The notes beneath the pieces were generated by a model. It was not told the origin of the DNA. It saw only the letters and a list, made by a program, of their open reading frames with translations, and did not search any database. The translations under genes were made by a program, and so were the position numbers. From an uncultured Saprospiraceae bacterium (lineage in GTDB: Bacteria > Bacteroidota > Bacteroidia > Chitinophagales > Saprospiraceae), in the NCBI GenBank assembly GCA_937959275.1, contig CALGLU010000105.1, positions 1 through 64,000 of the forward strand: a stretch of DNA of 64,000 nt, read 5' to 3'. Below, one piece after another: positions 43,672 through 52,841 of the stretch. Numbering within the stretch: position 1 is the stretch's first letter; each line of letters opens with the position of its first letter.

Positions 43672-43962
43672 GACATCGGTATAGATTAGAATACCTTGAT
43701 TTGGAAGAAGCCTCTAAAATCTTAACGAGCAGAAGTAAAGGTGTGTCATCCAATGCCGTTTAATTAGTGTATGGGTATTTCAATTTAAAATCCTTTTGTC
43801 ATGATTTTTACCAAAAATCCCGCCAAAAGGAGACTTTCTCTAACCATTCCACGCGGCACTTCGTACCGCGCTACAATAATGTCGCACTTTCAGCGCTTAT
43901 ATTCCTTAACTAAACGACATTGGGTGTGTCATCCCTCCGCAGACTCACAATTTGAGGCATGT

Positions 43963-43990
43963 TTTTCACCACATATAAGGATAGATCATA
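43963..43990. repeat. TTTTCACCACATA repeat, copy 2
   Basis: Second copy (TTTTCACCACATATAAGGAT...). A shorter shared word, GGTGTGTCATCC, occurs at 43740-43751 and again at 43923-43934, so both ends of the gap are related. Confidence 0.6.
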
Positions 43991-44037
43991 GTAGCTGTCT
44001 AATCTACTAGCTGACTAACCACCAAACACTATCTTAT

Positions 44038-45381
44038 TTATTGGCAACCCAAATCGATCCTAGATTGAGGATCATTATTAGGGAAACAGAATCCAGACAT
44101 CACTTCATCTGGTGCATAACGTTCCAAATTTGGATCTCTTAGTGAGCTTGCTAAGAAGAGTAATAACTGACTTCTCTCCTCATCTGTAAGGGATAACTCT
44201 CTGAATTTTATAGACAGTTTTTCTTGAGGGATGTTACTGTTCTCTGATTGAGCTTTGATTTTATAGTCAACGACTTCTTCTAAAGATCGTTTGCTGCTAC
44301 CATGAAAGAAGAATGGCGCATCTGCAAGATTGTACAGTTGAGGAACTTTAAATTTGTAATTATCTTCTTCCTTAAGTGTGAATCCCCCACGACCTAGATT
44401 TCTTCGATCAAATTCATTCGTATTAAATGAAGGTGATTGATACATATCTTTCACGCCGATCGCCTCAAAATCTAGGGAACCTAGATTGGGTCGGTAATGA
44501 CAATTTTTACAATTCCCTTTATCACCAAAAAAGAGTATTGCTCCTTTCTTTTCATCTAGGGACATCGCATTATCATCACCTTTAAGCCATTTTTGGAATG
44601 GTGCCTCATCGGCAAGTAATGTTCTGATGTAAGCAGATACTGCTAGCGATGCAAAGTTTCGAGTATATCTCTGCGTTGGAGACACCGTAGGAAATGCCGC
44701 ATCAAAAAGAGGCGTATAGCCATACTGGTCTAGTAAGGGTTTATTGATGGTAATCCTATGGGCTTCCAAACCGTCAATATTTTGGGTTTCAATTCCTTGA
44801 AAACCGATATTATTTAGGTCTGTGTCATCTCTTAGATCCCAGATATCTTCAGTACCTACATTAACACCTGTTGAGCCAAATTGACCATTCCAAAAGGTAT
44901 TAGTTACGTAGGCAACACCAAGTAAACTGAGTGGTCTAGCACTTTGTACATCAAGTTCATTTTCCTCATATTCAGTATTTCTTGCTCTATCCTCACCGTT
45001 TAGACCGTAAGCAACACCTCCATCCGCTATACCTTGTGCACTGCCAGGTCTGAAACCTGCAGAGGGTAGGTGACAACTTGCACAAGAATATGTACCCATA
45101 CCTGATTGCTTAACGGCATCCATGGCGAGGCCCGTATCATAAAAGATCTGTTTACCTAACTCTACCTTTTCGCGAGTCAGTCTGTTTCTTGGATCTTGAG
45201 GAATATTGTCTAAATCATTTGCTGTAGGGAAAATGTAGTAGGACATTTCTCCAGTTTCTGATGCATCTTTGACCAAAGTTCTGAGCTCAGTATCGTACTC
45301 TAATGAGTCTGATGTTTTGTCCTTTGTACAGGCAAAAATAAGACTCACACTAAAAAGTAATAAAATCGGTTTCAAATTCAT
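44038..45381 (-). CDS. di-heme cytochrome c peroxidase / MauG-like lipoprotein
   Basis: A periplasmic di-heme protein of the CcpA/MauG family, which reduces H2O2 or oxidises a protein partner. The lipobox SLIFAC follows the signal peptide. Two heme c attachment motifs can be seen: CASCH (about residue 106) and CKNCH (about 290). Between and after them are LNIGFQ-type and FKVPQLYNLADAPFFFHGS segments expected of the family. The ATG at 45381 gives MNLKPILLLFSVSLIFAC; a GTG two codons upstream is less likely. It is transcribed away from the nucleotidyltransferase gene. Confidence 0.9.
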   Translation of the reverse strand: MNLKPILLLFSVSLIFACTKDKTSDSLEYDTELRTLVKDASETGEMSYYIFPTANDLDNIPQDPRNRLTREKVELGKQIFYDTGLAMDAVKQSGMGTYSCASCHLPSAGFRPGSAQGIADGGVAYGLNGEDRARNTEYEENELDVQSARPLSLLGVAYVTNTFWNGQFGSTGVNVGTEDIWDLRDDTDLNNIGFQGIETQNIDGLEAHRITINKPLLDQYGYTPLFDAAFPTVSPTQRYTRNFASLAVSAYIRTLLADEAPFQKWLKGDDNAMSLDEKKGAILFFGDKGNCKNCHYRPNLGSLDFEAIGVKDMYQSPSFNTNEFDRRNLGRGGFTLKEEDNYKFKVPQLYNLADAPFFFHGSSKRSLEEVVDYKIKAQSENSNIPQEKLSIKFRELSLTDEERSQLLLFLASSLRDPNLERYAPDEVMSGFCFPNNDPQSRIDLGCQ

Positions 45382-45523
45382 GTACACAAATCGAATAATG
45401 GATTTAATCTCACATATAATATAAAGATATCATATGTTTCAAATAACTTGATAGTTCAGACATGCAAAAGTATGAAATCGTCGTTAGAAAACCATAATCT
45501 TTAGTATAGAAATAGTATTTGTT

Positions 45524-46435
45524 ATGCCAAACACAACATTAGTGATTTTAGCTGCTGGAATGGGCAGTAGATATGGAGGTTTAAAACAAATGGACTCTTT
45601 TGGTCCAAATGGGGAAACAATCATTGATTATTCCATATTTGATGCGATAGAGGCTGGATTTTCAAAAGTCGTCTTTATTATAAGAGACTCCTTTCGCAAT
45701 GATTTTGAATCCTTTTTCAAAGATAAATTTGAAGGGAAGATTGAAATTGCCTTTGTTACTCAGGAATTACATCATATACCTGAAAAATTCACATTAAATC
45801 CGGATAGGGAGAAACCATGGGGGACGGCACATGCTGTTCAGATGGCGAAAGATGAGGTGGATGGTCCATTTGCAGTTATTAATGCGGATGATTATTACGG
45901 AAAAGAGGCTTACCAGACTTTATTTGATTTCTTTAATGCGACTGATAATCACCTTAGTGAATATTGCATCATAGGGTATTTCCTTGAGCGTACGTTATCT
46001 GAATATGGCACGGTAAATCGTGGTGTCTGCTCTATGGATAGCGAAGGTTATTTAGATTCGATCGTAGAATGTGTTAAAATATTTAAAGAAGAGGATGGTA
46101 TTATCCGATATCCGCAAGATAGCGAGGACAAAAATAGTCTTGATGCCAGGACCCTAGTCTCAATGAACATGTTTGGATTTTACCCTTCCTATTTTGATCA
46201 TTTCGATCGCTTGTTTTCAGATTTTCTAGAAGCTTATGGTGAGGAATTGAAAAGCGAATTCTATATCCCTACTTTTTTGGATGTATTAATTAAGGCAGGT
46301 GACGTCAAACTTAAAGTTTTGGAATCTGAATCTGATTGGTTCGGAGTCACTTACCAAGATGACAAGCCTCATGTCATCAAACGACTGAATACCTTAATCG
46401 AAAGTGGAGCTTATCCTGAAAAATTATGGGGCTAG
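45524..46435 (+). CDS. sugar-phosphate nucleotidyltransferase-like enzyme
   Basis: A 303-residue NTP-transferase-fold protein. The N-terminal nucleotide-binding motif LAAGMGSRYGGLKQMDSFGPNGETI is followed by PWGTAHAVQMAKDEVDGPFAVINADDYYG with the metal-binding Asp pair. This is the family that forms NDP-sugars from sugar-1-phosphates. The exact sugar is not clear, and there is no neighbouring sugar-pathway gene. A hexamer repeat array begins 13 bases after its stop. Confidence 0.88.
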   Translation: MPNTTLVILAAGMGSRYGGLKQMDSFGPNGETIIDYSIFDAIEAGFSKVVFIIRDSFRNDFESFFKDKFEGKIEIAFVTQELHHIPEKFTLNPDREKPWGTAHAVQMAKDEVDGPFAVINADDYYGKEAYQTLFDFFNATDNHLSEYCIIGYFLERTLSEYGTVNRGVCSMDSEGYLDSIVECVKIFKEEDGIIRYPQDSEDKNSLDARTLVSMNMFGFYPSYFDHFDRLFSDFLEAYGEELKSEFYIPTFLDVLIKAGDVKLKVLESESDWFGVTYQDDKPHVIKRLNTLIESGAYPEKLWG

Positions 46436-46448
46436 AAATGTGATACAA

Positions 46449-46502
46449 TATCAATATCAATATCAATGTCAATGTCAATGTCAATGTCAATGTCAATGTC
46501 AA
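46449..46502. repeat. hexamer repeats TATCAA (3) and TGTCAA (6)
   Basis: Exact tandem array: three copies of TATCAA then six of TGTCAA, starting 13 bases after the nucleotidyltransferase stop. It creates a short artificial frame of Tyr-Gln/Cys-Gln repeats, which I do not call as a gene. Confidence 0.95.
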
Positions 46503-46515
46503 ATTAGTTGCCGTT

Positions 46516-46610
46516 GTTGGTCTCATACCAACGATATAAAATTCTTGCCGTTTAGTCTCAAGACCAGCGACATTTTCGACAGGTAGCTTGTTGGTGATAA
46601 ACCTAACAAG
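46516..46610. repeat. intergenic hairpin cluster, GTTGGT family
   Basis: GTTGGT / ACCAAC at 46516-46532 and CTTGTT / AACAAG at 46587-46610. A more degenerate relative (TTAGTCTCAAGACCAG) lies between them at 46551-46566. All three resemble copies A and B elsewhere in the window. Confidence 0.55.
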
Positions 46611-46666
46611 TGCAGTGATTAGACTAACAATGGATAACTTTTCATGTTGGTGACAGCACTATAGGC

Positions 46667-49156
46667 TTAAAATTCTTCGCCACCGCCACCGCCATCGCCG
46701 CCACGATTGCCACCACCTCGCTTCTTCTTTTGATTGATTCTGTAACTAGCTGTTAGAGTAGTGGACCTAGCACGCCACTGAAATTCGCTTTTTTGAAAAA
46801 AGTTTTCAAACTCTGTTGTGCCGATTCTCTTTCTAGAATTCAATATATCTCTGGCAGATAATGTGAGTGTAAAACGATCATTAAAAAAGTCTTTACTCCA
46901 ACCAATATCGATAGAGCCAGCACCTAGACTAGAGCCTTGTATTGATCGTCGTCCTCCTCTATAGTTACCCCTTAACTGTATATCCGAATCAAATACTGTA
47001 ATCCTAGCAGTCATTCGACCAAACCATGTGAAATTATCAAGATCAAATTCTTCTCCTTCAAAAAAGCCATTACTTGTGGCTTTGAAAAAGTTACCATTAC
47101 CATCTAGTCTGAGCCATTTAATGCCTGAATACGATAGATTTAAATCCAAACCGTAATCATCTGCTGTACCAATGTTTTGAGGTTTTCGAGTTGTCGTGCC
47201 ATCAATATTTAGAGACTGTATCCGCTGAATGTTATCCTCCGTATGTCTGTAGAATAAGCTTGTGCTTAAGGTCAGCTTATCCCAATATTTAATATTACCA
47301 ATTTCATACGAGTCAGTGTATTCTGGATCCAGGTTAGGGTTTCCTCCAAATAAGTTAATCCGATCACTAAGTGTGAAAAATGGATTTAAATAAAATGATC
47401 TCGGTCGATCAATTCGACGGCTATAACTAATCTGCACGGCACTACCTTCAGCTAATTCGTAATTCAGGTGGGCACTTGGAAAGAAGTCAAAATAGGTTCT
47501 TGGATTTGATATACCATCCGCAATTGTTAATACATCAGAGTACTCGGTCCTTAAACCACCTTGAAAGCTAAACTTTCCAAACTTATTTCCATATATACCA
47601 TACAAGGCATGTATTTTTTCATCATAAATAAATTTATCGTCGAATAATTGACCATTTAATTCTAAGACAGAAAAGCTACCATCAGCATTTCTGTCTTGCA
47701 CGATGTAATCATTCTCTAAATCCCTAAAAGACGTCCTAAACCCAATCTCGTATTTGTGATCATCACCCAAAGGTCTTGAGAAATCGAACTGAGCTAGCCA
47801 AACTTTCTCTAATTCCTCATTGCTCGATTCCTGATAAAGATTAGAAATACCTGGTTCTCCCACAGGTGTATAGACCTCATCAAAAATCGATGCCTCTGAC
47901 TCGATCTCATCTCTGTACTGAATGGTTGCATTAAACATATGATCTCTAGAAGAAAATTCCTTTCTATAATTTAAGCTGTATTGGAGATTCGACTCATCTT
48001 CTTTCTCATTATCTGTCCGTAAGGTGTTACTTAATCGTTCAGGTGTAATACTAGTGACAGCTCTGCTTAAAGAATCGTAGGTAATCGTAGATAAGTTATT
48101 TTCATCAGATATCCGATAATTAAACGAAGCCGTTAGTTGAGTTTTGTCATTTAAAAAATAATCTGCTCCAAAGCGTATGCTATTCGACAAGCCTCCTCTG
48201 TCCTGATCTCGATCTGAATCAAGTATTTCTACTAAATCTCCAACCGTTCGCTCTGTGTATGTAAATCCACTACCAGGACTTGTCCTATTTCGAATGCTAT
48301 AATTCGCAAACCAATTCAATTTATTCTTTCTGTAATTTAGGTTTGCACCAATGCCTTGTTGCTCTGGGATACCACCAGTCAAATCGAAAGATCCATTAAA
48401 TCCATGTCCTGTGTCTTTTTTTAAGATTATATTGATAATGCCGGCCATGCCAGATGCTTCATACCGAGCCGAAGGATTCGTAATCACCTCAACTCGTTCA
48501 ATCATGTTTGCTGGGATATTCCGTAAGCCATTCGTATTATCGACGCCGGCTAATCCTGACGGCCGTCCATCGATTAAGATTCTGACGCCTCCGCTTCCTC
48601 TCAAACTGACAGCTCCTTCTATATCGACAGTCACAGATGGAACATTGTCCAATATATCTTCTGCTGACCCACCTCTATTCGCAAGGTCTTTACCAACATT
48701 GAAGACACGTTTATCTAATGAAAATTGAGTTTCACTTTTCTCAGCTCTGATCTCTACTTCATCTAGTTGAGTACTATTTAAATAAAGAGCAACGGTTCCT
48801 AAATCAATCTCCCTATTTCCAGATTTGATTGCATCCCGATCAATTTCTACATCTTTTGTTATTGATTCATATGAAATAAATTCAATAATGGCATACATCG
48901 GCCCCGGTTTTATATCAACACTAAAGGTGCCATCAGATCCCGTCATGCCACCGCCAACTAAACTAGAATCTCGCTTGCTAAAGACTGAAACTGTGGCAAA
49001 TTCAAGACCCTGACTCGTAGACCCATCTGTGATTTGGCCAACTAATTTAAGCTTGGGCATTTCGCCGCGTTGACGATTTCCACCGCCTGGTCGTTGAGAT
49101 ATTCCTGAAACGATGATTCCTAGGACTAGAAGTTGTACTAAAAAAAGCTTTTTCAT
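46667..49156 (-). CDS. outer-membrane beta-barrel (TonB-dependent receptor-like) protein
   Basis: About 829 residues. A signal peptide (MKKLFLVQLLVLGIIVSGISQ) is followed by a carboxypeptidase-regulatory-like domain (residues about 35-115, LVGQITDGSTSQGLEFATVSVF). A plug domain (about 130-235) then has DILDNVPSVTVDIEGAVSLRGSGGVRILIDGRPSG and VEVITNPSARYEASGMAGIINIILKK. A large barrel follows, of the outer-membrane family common in Bacteroidota. The C-terminus is Gly-rich (GGGNRGGDGGGGGEEF), which is unusual. No SusD-like partner is next to it. The ATG at 49156 is chosen for the signal peptide. Confidence 0.9.
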   Translation of the reverse strand: MKKLFLVQLLVLGIIVSGISQRPGGGNRQRGEMPKLKLVGQITDGSTSQGLEFATVSVFSKRDSSLVGGGMTGSDGTFSVDIKPGPMYAIIEFISYESITKDVEIDRDAIKSGNREIDLGTVALYLNSTQLDEVEIRAEKSETQFSLDKRVFNVGKDLANRGGSAEDILDNVPSVTVDIEGAVSLRGSGGVRILIDGRPSGLAGVDNTNGLRNIPANMIERVEVITNPSARYEASGMAGIINIILKKDTGHGFNGSFDLTGGIPEQQGIGANLNYRKNKLNWFANYSIRNRTSPGSGFTYTERTVGDLVEILDSDRDQDRGGLSNSIRFGADYFLNDKTQLTASFNYRISDENNLSTITYDSLSRAVTSITPERLSNTLRTDNEKEDESNLQYSLNYRKEFSSRDHMFNATIQYRDEIESEASIFDEVYTPVGEPGISNLYQESSNEELEKVWLAQFDFSRPLGDDHKYEIGFRTSFRDLENDYIVQDRNADGSFSVLELNGQLFDDKFIYDEKIHALYGIYGNKFGKFSFQGGLRTEYSDVLTIADGISNPRTYFDFFPSAHLNYELAEGSAVQISYSRRIDRPRSFYLNPFFTLSDRINLFGGNPNLDPEYTDSYEIGNIKYWDKLTLSTSLFYRHTEDNIQRIQSLNIDGTTTRKPQNIGTADDYGLDLNLSYSGIKWLRLDGNGNFFKATSNGFFEGEEFDLDNFTWFGRMTARITVFDSDIQLRGNYRGGRRSIQGSSLGAGSIDIGWSKDFFNDRFTLTLSARDILNSRKRIGTTEFENFFQKSEFQWRARSTTLTASYRINQKKKRGGGNRGGDGGGGGEEF

Positions 49157-49278
49157 ATCGAATTTATACATAATAGGAATAAGACCAATGTGAGTCCAAA
49201 AGGTTTAACACCACCACGAATAATTCAATAAAAGATCATGGATGGTCGACATGATATTGATTGTATAGAATGGTGGCT

Positions 49279-49314
49279 AAAAAAAAGAGGCAACCATCGC
49301 ATTGATGATTGCCT
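49279..49314 (-). terminator. rho-independent terminator of the S74-chaperone gene
   Basis: On the minus strand, AGGCAATCATC / GATGGTTGCCT (one G-T pair), then C and eight T. It lies 52 bases after the stop of the gene at 49366. Confidence 0.85.
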
Positions 49315-49365
49315 AATAATTAACCCGTATTATAGAAAGAAGGTGTTGACTTTAGGATTTTCGAT

Positions 49366-49998
49366 TTATTCCTTTAATTGCTTGATATCATTTTTTAATT
49401 GCTGGATTTCTTCGTCCTGCTTTTGAAGTGCGTCGACTAAATAGGGTATGAGTCGCATATAGTCAACATGCTTCAATCCTGTATCTTTATCTGTATGTAC
49501 CAGATTAGGAAATATTGCCTCTAACTCTTGTGCAATAAAACCAACATCTTCAGCCTTAGATTCCTTCCAGTTGTAGCTGACAGGTCGTAGTTTAAGTATT
49601 TGATTTTCAGTTCGTTGTAGTGAAAAAATATCGGTTTTTAAACGTCTGTCTGAATAGAGCATATAGGAATTCGCGATGGCAGATGAACCGTCTCCAGCAG
49701 AGCCCACATATAATCTTGGACCTGGGCCCATCACAGCTTCACCAACATATAAATTAGCACCATTGTGTCTTAGATTATTAGATGGTCCATTAGGAGAATT
49801 CAGGTTAAAGCGAAGGTTGCCATCGCTATGATAAATGGAATATGTTAAAGGGTCAAAATTTCCTGTTTGATCAGTAAATGTGACTTTACCATTGGGTGTT
49901 GTTACAATAACTTCACCCTCAGAACAAATTTGTTGGGCGTTAACGTTAGAAAGGCTAATGCAAAAAAGCAGCAAAGTGCTGGTTAGTAGCTTAATCAT
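49366..49998 (-). CDS. exported protein with S74 intramolecular chaperone domain
   Basis: A 210-residue protein. A signal peptide (about residues 1-21, ending NVNAQ) is followed by a short beta-rich part. The C-terminal tail-fibre/peptidase S74 domain is about 90 residues: YSDRRLKTDIFSLQRTENQILKLRPVSYNWKESKAEDVGFIAQELEAIFPNLV. A coiled-coil end (DALQKQDEEIQQLKNDIKQLKE) follows. Such domains trimerise and may self-cleave at SDRRLK-type Ser/Asp. In Bacteroidota they occur in secreted repeat proteins. The role is unknown. Confidence 0.85.
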   Translation of the reverse strand: MIKLLTSTLLLFCISLSNVNAQQICSEGEVIVTTPNGKVTFTDQTGNFDPLTYSIYHSDGNLRFNLNSPNGPSNNLRHNGANLYVGEAVMGPGPRLYVGSAGDGSSAIANSYMLYSDRRLKTDIFSLQRTENQILKLRPVSYNWKESKAEDVGFIAQELEAIFPNLVHTDKDTGLKHVDYMRLIPYLVDALQKQDEEIQQLKNDIKQLKE

Positions 49999-50911
49999 TT
50001 TAATTACTTAGGTTTTTCAAATACATAGTATCACAGAAAAGAAGAATGAAGAATGGAATCTCCCTAAACTGAGTAGGCAGAAAACATGTGGATTTTTAAA
50101 GATGTGTTATGGGCGACAGTTATTGGCAGAGTTGTGAAGGGCGAGATGAAATTCTGAATCGAGCTCAGATTGATGGCCCAACTTCGATTGTGGCATTTAA
50201 AACGTGCGCGTTTTTCCGAGAAACCAATTTCCGCTACGCACCAATAAAATTAAAGCAATGACAAATAAAAACAACTGTCATTCCGGGCTCGATCCGGAAT
50301 CTGGCTATATTCTTTTTGAATCATGATTGAAAATAGATTTCTCCACTTCGGTCGAAATGGGTTTAAATGGTTCGTAGTATTTCTCGACTCGGCTGACGCC
50401 TCGCTATCTATGACAACTTTACAACCCTTTGAATATCAGATTGTTAAATTATATGATTTGGTTTTATTCACTTCTTTTCCTTTGTTTAGATGCTTGGTGA
50501 CATAATCTTGCGAGATTTCTTTTCTTTGAGTTAAGCACTATACTTAATACTGTTTCTTAAAAGAGATTACTTCTTTTTAAACAAGGTATATTCTGAACTC
50601 CGATTGGGCTGAAATGTAATTTCACCCCCTTTATCCCCTCATCCTGAGGCTGACAGGCTCAATGGGGACATCTACGCTCCGAAGGCTGGAACCTTGTCGA
50701 AATCATGGGCATCTTAATTATTTACATTCTATTTGTCATCAGTATTATTTTATAGCCCGAAGGGATTTTAGGGGCTCGAAATGACAGTGTTCTCAAATAT
50801 GTAAAGCAATACTGGACTCGGCTGACGCTCCTCTCTAAATGACAGTTTACTCGACTATGTAAAGCACTAAGTAAGAACTTAATTCAAGTCCTTTCTTTCA
50901 ACAGTAAACCT
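49999..50911. other. 913-base noncoding region with dispersed repeats
   Basis: No convincing gene. It holds an ATTCCGG / CCGGAAT hairpin (50280-50300) and several related phrases of the kind CTCGACTCGGCTGACGC...ATGACA at about 50382, 50818 and 50774, and TCATCCTGAGGCTGACAGGC at about 50639. These look like dispersed intergenic repeat families, partly GC-richer than the surroundings. Confidence 0.6.
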
Positions 50912-52615
50912 TTAATAACCCATCGCATGATCATCCCCGCGCTTATCCGCCACGACTTCCAGGCTCCCGTCTGCTTTCACATAAATAGCCTCTACTCGTC
51001 CGATCTTACCCCGATCCTTAAGTGTATGTCCCATTGACATGAGTTGTTTTCGAGTCGTCTCGTCAAAACATGCTGATTCGTGCATAACAATATCCGGTTT
51101 CCATTGATGGTGAAACCGTGGTGCTTGGACAGCATCTGTCGCTGAAGTTTTAAAATCGAAAATGTTCACAATGACTTGGTAGACAGAGGTGATAATCGTA
51201 GAGCCACCAGGAGAGCCTACGACTAGGCTCAGCTTACCATCCTTTTCTACTATGGTTGGTGTCATTGAACTAAGCATTCGTTTTCCGGGTTCTATTTTAT
51301 TTGCTTCAGCACCAAGTAAGCCAAAGAAATTAGGCACCCCAGGCTTTGCACTGAAATCATCCATCTCATTGTTTAAAAAGAAACCAGCTCCACCGACAAC
51401 GACTTTACAGCCAAATCCCGTGTTAATGGTTGTTGTTAGCGACACAGCATTTCCTTCATCATCAACAATGCTAAAATGTGTGGTTTGTTCGCTCTCAGCA
51501 AAATCCCCTGCTTGAATATCTTCACTAATAGATGCTTTTTGTGCATCAAAATTAGCCATTCGTTTTTTGATGTAAGCCTGATCGAGGAGTTCATTTATTG
51601 GTACAGGATAATAGTCCATATCACCTAAATGTGTTGCTCTATCAGCGTAAGCTCTGCGTTCTGATTCGACAACTAGATGGGCTGCTTCAGGAGAATGCAT
51701 CTTGTGGTTTGCAATACCATACGGCTCTATCATATCTAACATCTGGATTAAGAATATACCTCCACTTGACGGCGGCGGCATAGATATGATCTTAAGGTCT
51801 TTGTATTGTCCAATGATCGGGTCACGCCATACAGCCTTATAGTTTTTGAGGTCTTGATGTGTAATGATGCCATTGCCTCGTTGCATTTCGTCTACGATGC
51901 GGTCTGCAACCCAACCTTGATAAAAACCAGCTCTGCCATTATCTCGCACAGCTGTTAGTGTCTTTGCTAAATCTTCTTGTACCAATTTATCGCCCACTGT
52001 CCAGATTTTATCTGAATTGAATTGGTTTGGACTTGTATTGTATTTTATAAATTCTTCTTTTCTATTATTGAATTTACTGACTTGAGCTTCTGTTATTCTA
52101 AATCCTTTTTTAGCTAAATCGACAGATGGCTGGATTAGCATCTTCCAGTCTTTGAGTTTAGAATATTTTTGAAATGCCTCCCACATACCACCTACAGATC
52201 CAGGGACTCCAGAAGCTAAATGTCCAGCCCGGCTTAATTCTGATATCGCATCTCCATTCGCATCGAGATACATATCCGCAAAGGCAGCAGCTGGCGCCAT
52301 CTCTCTAAAATCTAGTGTAGTTGCAAATCCAGTCTTGTCTCGATAAACCATAAATCCACCACCACCAATATTTCCTGCTACAGGATAACAAACCGCCAAA
52401 GCAAATTGTGTAGCAATAGCTGCATCTATAGCATTTCCACCTTTTTTCAAAATGGCTAAGCCAATTTTTGTCGCTTCTGGATGTGCAGTTGCAATACCAA
52501 CCGATTGGCTAGTCACTGACTTTGTAAAGGTATATGCAGGAGATTTAATGGATTTGCAAGTGATAAAACTCGCGCAGAATAACAAGACAATACTAGCAAG
52601 GCGAATAAATTTCAT
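50912..52615 (-). CDS. ggt: gamma-glutamyltransferase
   Basis: An Ntn hydrolase that transfers or hydrolyses the gamma-glutamyl group of glutathione in the periplasm. A signal peptide with lipobox FITC (residues about 15-20) suggests lipid anchoring. The large subunit begins around SVGIATAHPEATKIGLAILKKGGNAIDAAIA. The autocleavage nucleophile Thr is in TTHFSIVDDEGNAVSLTTTIN (about residue 380 from the chosen ATG), and the small subunit ends with GSPGGSTIITSVYQVIVN-type motifs. The ATG at 52615 is chosen over one 11 codons upstream for the signal peptide. Confidence 0.94.
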   Translation of the reverse strand: MKFIRLASIVLLFCASFITCKSIKSPAYTFTKSVTSQSVGIATAHPEATKIGLAILKKGGNAIDAAIATQFALAVCYPVAGNIGGGGFMVYRDKTGFATTLDFREMAPAAAFADMYLDANGDAISELSRAGHLASGVPGSVGGMWEAFQKYSKLKDWKMLIQPSVDLAKKGFRITEAQVSKFNNRKEEFIKYNTSPNQFNSDKIWTVGDKLVQEDLAKTLTAVRDNGRAGFYQGWVADRIVDEMQRGNGIITHQDLKNYKAVWRDPIIGQYKDLKIISMPPPSSGGIFLIQMLDMIEPYGIANHKMHSPEAAHLVVESERRAYADRATHLGDMDYYPVPINELLDQAYIKKRMANFDAQKASISEDIQAGDFAESEQTTHFSIVDDEGNAVSLTTTINTGFGCKVVVGGAGFFLNNEMDDFSAKPGVPNFFGLLGAEANKIEPGKRMLSSMTPTIVEKDGKLSLVVGSPGGSTIITSVYQVIVNIFDFKTSATDAVQAPRFHHQWKPDIVMHESACFDETTRKQLMSMGHTLKDRGKIGRVEAIYVKADGSLEVVADKRGDDHAMGY

Positions 52616-52643
52616 AGAGCTTATAGATTTCTGCAATAAATAT

Positions 52644-52710
52644 AGCAATTGTTACTCAGGCATCTTGCCTGAGTCAAGCAATTGTTACTCAGGTATCTTG
52701 CCTGAGTTCA
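52644..52710. repeat. two tandem ACTCAGG hairpin repeats
   Basis: A unit of about 33 bases (AGCAATTGTTACTCAGG...) occurs twice, each with stem ACTCAGGC / GCCTGAGT (52654-52674 and 52687-52707). The second has GGT facing GCC, a G-T pair in place of a G-C pair, so structure is preserved. Confidence 0.8.
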
Positions 52711-52748
52711 TATAGTTCACACAGAATTGTATGTACTACTTATTATTT

Positions 52749-52835
52749 CATAGGCAGGAATGCCTGTGGTACGTTTTTTTTCATAGGCAGGAATGCCTGT
52801 GGTACGTTTTTTTTCACAGACAGGAATGTCTGTAG
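52749..52835. repeat. three tandem GGAA-loop hairpins
   Basis: CATAGGCA-GGAA-TGCCTGTG at 52749 and 52782, and CACAGACA-GGAA-TGTCTGTA at 52815, spaced 33 bases. The third has A-T in place of a G-C pair and C-G in place of T-G, so changes are compensatory. The first two are each followed by GTACG and seven or eight T. Confidence 0.8.
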
Positions 52836-52841
52836 ATCGCA

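Noticed and set aside
43801-44010. 69-residue plus-strand frame after the HU-SPOR gene
   Set aside because: Composition is unlike neighbouring genes, with no domain or signal, and it runs through the repeat word at 43963.
46404-46586. Plus-strand frame with Tyr-Gln/Cys-Gln repeats
   Set aside because: It is only the hexamer repeat array read in one frame.
52452-52715. Plus-strand frame across the start of ggt ending in a repeated NCYSGILPE
   Set aside because: It is antisense to ggt, and its end is a translation of the ACTCAGG hairpin repeats.
52749-52835. GGAA-loop hairpins as terminators
   Set aside because: The T-runs are on the plus strand, but the flanking genes are on the minus strand.
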